Shown here: positions 59,098-64,000 of the stretch, piece by piece
Layout: the number at the start of each line of letters is the position of its first letter
How positions within the stretch are numbered: the first letter of the stretch is position 1
Source of the DNA: Muscardinus avellanarius
Taxonomy: Eukaryota; Chordata; Mammalia; Rodentia; Gliridae
Direction of reading: 5' to 3'
DNA length: 64,000 bases
Assembly (NCBI GenBank): GCA_963383645.1
Contig: OY726558.1
Location: forward strand, 185,621,634 to 185,685,633
Translations under genes and position numbers: made by a program
Notes under the pieces: model-generated
The model's database searches: none
What the model was told of the DNA's origin: nothing
Seen by the model: the letters and a program-made list of their open reading frames with translations, nothing else

Positions 59098-62000
59098 TTT
59101 TTTATTTTTTTATTTTTTTCTGTAGATATCTTTTTATTTTATTTTATTTTATTAACAATTTTTTTATTGAACACAAATAGTATACATTTACACTATATTT
59201 GGTGCCCTCTCCCCCCCCGCCCCCGTTTTCTCTTCCCCCCTCCCACCAATGGTTGTCCAGGTTAACCATGTCTTATTCATAATTTTACACATGTTCAGGT
59301 GTAGACCCTCATTAATCAAGATCGGCCTTTCTCCTCTCCTATCTTTCCATTAAAACTTAGCTAGTATTTCCCCTTCAATATCTGGAGTCCCACTGGTATC
59401 CTTTGTGTTTCCTAGTTTGGGCATATTAGAGGAAACATGTGTATCTTCTCCTTCTGTGCTTGGCTGATCTCACTTAACATGATGCTCTCCAGGGCTTTCC
59501 ATCTTCTTGCAAATGATATAATTTTGTTCTTCTTTATGGCTGAATAGAATTCCATTGTGTGTATTTCCTAAAGTTTTGCTATCCATTCATCTGTTGATGG
59601 TGATCTGGGTTGGTTCCATATTTTGGCTATTACAAATTGTGCTGCTATGAACATAGGTATGCATATGTTGCTGTATTTCTCTGAATTCAACCCCTTTGGA
59701 AAGATACCCAGGAGTGGTATAGCTGGATCATATGTTGGATTTATTCCCACCTTTCTTAAGAATCTCCACACAGATCTCCATAGTGGCTGAACTAGTTTGC
59801 ACTCCCAACAACAGTGTAAAAGAGTTCCTCTTTCCCCACATCCTCGCCAGCATTTGTTGTTGTTTGATTTCTTTATGCTTGCTACTCTGACTGGGGTTAG
59901 ATGGAATCTCAGTGTAGTTTTGATTTGCATCTCCCTGATGGCCAGTGATGAAGAACATCTTTTCATGTATCTATTAGCCCTTTGTATCTCTTCTTTTGTG
60001 AAGTGTCTATTTATTTCATTGGCCCATTTCTTGATTGGGTTGTTTGTTTTGCTAGTGTAGAGTCTTTTGAGCTCTTTGTATACTCTGGATATTAGCCCCC
60101 TATCAGAATGGTGGCTGGTAAAGATCCTTTCCCATTCTGTAGGCTTCCTCTTTAGGTTATTGATAGTTTCCTTTGATGAGAAGAAACTTTTTAGTTTGAT
60201 GTTATCCCACTTGTTTATTCTTGCTTTAATTTCCTGAGCTTTGGATGTTTTGTTGAGAAAGTTACTGCCTGTGCCAATATGTTGTAGTGTTGACCTATGC
60301 TCTCCTCTATTAACTTCACAGTCTCAGGTCTAATTTCTAAGTCTTTGATCCATCTTGAGTTGATTCCTGTGTTAGGTGAGATATAGGGGTTTAGATTCAT
60401 CTTTTTACAAATGGTTAGCCAGTTCTCCCAGCACCACTTGTTGAAAAGGCTGTCTTTTCTCCAGCATATGTGTTTGGCCACTTTGTCAAAGATTAATTGA
60501 CTAAAGATGTGTGGGTTTGTTTCTGTATCTTCTATTCTAATCCACTGGTCAGTATATCTGTTTTTGTGCCAGTACCATGCTGTTTTTACTACTATTGCTC
60601 TATAGTATAGTTTGAAGTCTGGGATTGTAATGCCTCCTGCGTGTTTCTTGTTATTGAGAATTGCTTTGGCTATTCTAGGTCTTTTCTTTCTCCATATGAA
60701 GTTCATGATTGATTTTTCTAGGTCTCTGAAGAATGTCACTGGTATTTTAATGGGAATTGCATTGAACCTATAGATCAGTTTTGGCAGAATGGCCATTTTG
60801 ATGATATTTATTCTGCCTATCCATGAGCACGGGAGATCTTTCCATCTTCCAAGGTCTTCTTCAATTTCTTTCTTTAATGTTTTATAGTTTTTGTTGTAGA
60901 GGTCTTTTACATCTTGGGTTAGGTTTATTCCTAGGTATTTTATTGGTTTTGAGGTTATAGTGAATGGAATTGTTGTTTTTGTTTCTTTCATTGTGGATTT
61001 GTTGTTGGCATAAAGAAAGGCCACTGATTTCTTTAGGTTGATTTTGTAACCTGCGACTTTGCTGAATTTGTCGATCAGCTCCAGAAGTCTTTTGGTTGAG
61101 TTCTTTGGGTCTTCCAGATAAAGGATCATGTCATCTGCAAATAAGGATAGTTTTACTTCCTCTCTTCCTATGTGGATTCCTTTGATTTCCTTCTCTTGTC
61201 TGATTGCTGCAGCAAGAGTCTCAAGGACTATATTGAAAAGGAGTGGTGATAGTGGGCATCCTTGTCTTGTTCCTGACTGAAGCAGAAATTCTTGCAGTTT
61301 ATCCCCATTCAATATAATGTTGGCTTTGGGTTTGCAGTATATTGCCTTGATGATGTTGAAGTACTTTCCTTCTATCCCAATTTTTTGCAGTGTTTTTACA
61401 TAAATGGGTGTTGGATTTTGTCGAATGCTTTTTCAGCATCTATTGCTATGATGATGTGGTTTTTGCTCTTGGTTCTATTTATGTGGTGAATAACATGTAT
61501 TGATTTGCGTATGTTGAACCAGCCTTGTTTTTCTGGGATGAAACCAACTTGGTCATGATGTATTATTCTCTTGATATAGTTTTGAATGCGTATAGCTAGT
61601 ATTTTGTTTAGAATTTTTGCATCTATGTTCATTAAGGATATTGGTCTGTAGTTTTCCTTTCTTGAGGTATCTTTATTTGGTTTGGGGATTAATGTGATAC
61701 TGGCCTCATAGAAAGAATTTGGAAGAGTTCCATCTCTTTCAATTTCCCGGAACATGTTATGCAGTATTGGTATTAGTTGTTCACTGAAGGTTTTGTAGAA
61801 TTCAGCTGGGAACCCATCTGGGCCTGGGCTTTTCTTTGGTGGAAGAATTTTTATTGCCATTTCTATTTCTTTGGTTGTTATTGGTTGGTTTAGGCTTGCT
61901 ATGTCCTCTTGGTTGAGTGTAGGAAGGTTAACTGTGCTTAGAAATCTATCAATTTCTTCCAGGTTTTCAAATCTATTGGATTATAAATTTTTAAAGTAGG

Positions 62001-62488
62001 TCCTGATAATATTTTGAATTTCTTCACTATCTGTGGTGACATCTCCTTTTTCATTTCTAATTTTGATAATTTGAGTTGATTCTCTTTTTCTTTTGGTTAG
62101 GTTGGCCAGGGGTTTATCAATTCTATTAATCTTTTCAAAGAACCAACTTTTTGTTTTATTGATTCTTTGAATTGTTTTTTTGTTCTCTATTTCATTTATT
62201 TCTGCTCTAATTTTGATGATTTCTTGTCTTCTGCTGGCTTTGGGAATAGACTGTTGCAGAATTTCTAGATCCTTGAGTTGTGTTATTAGGTTCTTTACTT
62301 GGTGGTTCTCCGTCCTTTTTATATGGGCACTCAATGCAATAAACTATCCTCTTAGTACTGCCTTCATGGTGTCCCATAGGTTTTGGTAGGTTGTGTCTCT
62401 GTTTTCGTTTGTTTCCATAAATTTCTTTATTTCTTCCCTAATTTCTGCTCTTACCCATTCGTCATTCAATAGTGTATCATTCATTCTT
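59098..62488 (-). pseudogene. Young L1 copy C, 5'-truncated, inactivated
   Basis: The tail (59098-59150), 3'UTR and ORF2 codons of about 250-1275 (relative to the 34316 copy) run on the minus strand. It is very similar by eye to copies A and B. ORF2 is broken by several lesions relative to the intact copy: a W-to-stop near 59567, a 1-nt deletion near 60290, a 1-nt deletion near 61398, a Y-to-stop near 61982 and a K-to-stop near 62345. The longest open parts are 60215-61312 (365 aa, with FADD) and 61396-61860. The fragment begins well after the endonuclease domain. Confidence 0.93.
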
Positions 62489-62502
62489 CTAAGACATTTT
62501 TA
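62489..62502 (+). repeat. Second target-site duplication of L1 copy C
   Basis: ctaagacattttta matches 59084-59097 exactly. Confidence 0.9.
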
Positions 62503-62585
62503 AATGTGATCACATTTGGACCTTCTGGGTGGGTGTGTATTTTGGAAGCATACCATTCTACCCACTCTATCATAAAATTTCATAG
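62503..62585 (-). repeat. Ancient LTR-like element, distal part
   Basis: 'ttggaagcataccattctac / ccactctatc' resembles the LTR-like end that pairs with 58785-59083. Confidence 0.35.
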
Positions 62586-63150
62586 CAGTTTTATATAATG
62601 ATTTCAATCTCTATAAGGTTCGTAATGCCCTGGCCTTCATTTCTGATTGTGTGACACAGTTTGTCTTACTTTTAATGTTAGTCTAGCTAAAGGTTTACCA
62701 ATTTTGTTCATTTTTGCAAATAAACAGTTATTAATTTCACTGACCTCTTTCTCTTTTTACTTTTTTCATTATATTATTATTTATTTGATTCTCTTTTTAT
62801 AGCTTTCTTTTACTTTTCAATTCTTTAAGATATAAAATTAGGTTATTGATTCCAGTTCCTGCTTCTCTTTCAAGGTAGGAATTTCTGGTTATATGTTTTG
62901 GCATCTTGTAGTTTTTACTTTCATTCATCTAAGTAATTTCTAATTTCCCTAGCAATTTCTTCTTCAACCTCCTGGCTATCTAAGAGCATGTGGTTTAATT
63001 TTCATACATTTGTGAATTTTTTAGTTTTCTCTCTGTTATTGACTCCTAGCTCCAGTTCCATTGTGGTAAGATAAAGTACATCATGTGATTGCAATATTTC
63101 TAAACTTCTTAAGACTGAAGATTTAGAAGTGGGTTTAAAACTTAAATTTA
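62586..63150 (-). mobile_element. Old L1 complex, distal part
   Basis: ORF2-type sequence in reverse ('tctagctaaaggtttaccaa / ttttgttcatttttgcaaat') continues the L1 interrupted at 58780. Confidence 0.65.
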
Positions 63151-64000
63151 GCAGTCTCTTTCTTGATTAAAGACTACTGGTTGCTGTAAGTTGTTGCTCT
63201 TGTTTTTATCGGATTCTAGATTTCTGAACAGTTGATTTTGCATTTTCCACCACTAGCTTAATAGAGTCTTCAGTGAAGAGGCCAATTCTGGGTTCTTCCC
63301 ACTCCGCTGTTACAGTGATGCCATGTCTCCTGTGTGTGTCTCATCTCACAGAGGTCTCACAGAGATCGGATTCCAAGGGTTCTTTCAGAAGCCCTCCCTG
63401 TCAATCCTGATTCCCTGGTTCCCTAATTCTGACCTAAATGCCCTCTCATATGTTCCCTTTATACAGAATTCTTCTACGATAAATACAAATTTAAGTTTCC
63501 TTAAACTTATTACAAGACCTATTTATAAGTTACCAATTATAATTAGTAAGCTACCTAACATGAAAACTAACTTGAATATAATATAATAATACTGGAATGC
63601 TTCAGAAGACACTCCAGCATATGTATTAAGCTCAGGAACAGAAATGTTATTTAATATAATGATATATCAGAAAGTATGGCTATTTAATATAATCATACAT
63701 TCAAAAGTGTGGGAATAGCATCACCTCTTACTTAAAAATAAAGAATTTATTCTAGCCGTGTTATTTTACAAGGAAACTTGGTTATATTTTGTTATAATAT
63801 CAACTACAAGGTGATAACTTTTCAATCATTCATTATACATAAACAGAATGAGAATAAGTTAAAATAGGACTGAACCAAGATGTAATTTTACACGGAAATC
63901 TTACTTGGTTGTTTCATAAACTTTTGTTATTCTTTCCAAGAGTGCTATAACAGAAAAAGAACAATTGGCCATTTTTTTTTTCACTTTTTGTGACTTTTTT
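63151..64000. other. Unassigned AT-rich sequence
   Basis: No gene or repeat was assigned. The window ends in T-rich DNA. Confidence 0.4.

Overview
The window is nuclear DNA of a placental mammal, most likely a squirrel-family (sciurid) rodent. The basis is a dense population of composite SINEs with a B1/7SL-like left half ending in an ID-like, tRNA-derived right half. Free-standing ID elements, several young LINE-1 (L1) copies and older mammalian repeats (MIR, L2, MaLR-type LTRs, Tigger-type DNA transposon) are also present. The species call is inference; no host exon identifies it.

I found no host protein-coding gene, rRNA or tRNA gene. Every long reading frame belongs to L1. The window therefore looks like a gene desert or large intron whose content is mostly layered retrotransposons. 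Layout: 0-3.6 kb SINEs and an L1 3' end; 3.6-5.1 kb an unassigned, GC-richer, LTR-like block; 5-12 kb mostly unassigned AT-rich DNA with SINEs; 12.2-13.25 kb a truncated young L1; 13-21.5 kb unassigned DNA, SINEs, microsatellites and a TA-rich tract; 21.96-27.2 kb young L1 copy A; 28-31 kb L2, Tigger, old L1 and MaLR remnants; 31.16-38.42 kb young L1 copy B; 39-55 kb SINEs, MIR/L2, an ERV2-like LTR fragment and unassigned stretches; 55.3-63.15 kb an old minus-strand L1 complex broken by an older LTR-like piece that is itself broken by young L1 copy C (59.10-62.49 kb).

The L1 copies are the main result. Copy B appears structurally complete: a 16-bp perfect target-site duplication (TSD), 2.1-kb 5'UTR, uninterrupted ORF1 (325 aa) and ORF2 (1275 aa), 3'UTR and A-rich tail. 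Its ORF2 has the endonuclease and reverse transcriptase catalytic residues at the same numbers as I recall for human ORF2p. Copy A lacks exactly 1,689 bp relative to B. The missing piece starts with GT and ends with AG, and its removal fuses ORF1 codon 70 in frame to ORF2 codon 293. This is what reverse transcription of a spliced L1 RNA would leave. Copy A also carries about 77 bp of non-L1 sequence with its own AATAAA before a second poly(A), a 3' transduction signature. Copy C sits in the opposite orientation with its own TSD. Percent identities and ages were judged by eye only.
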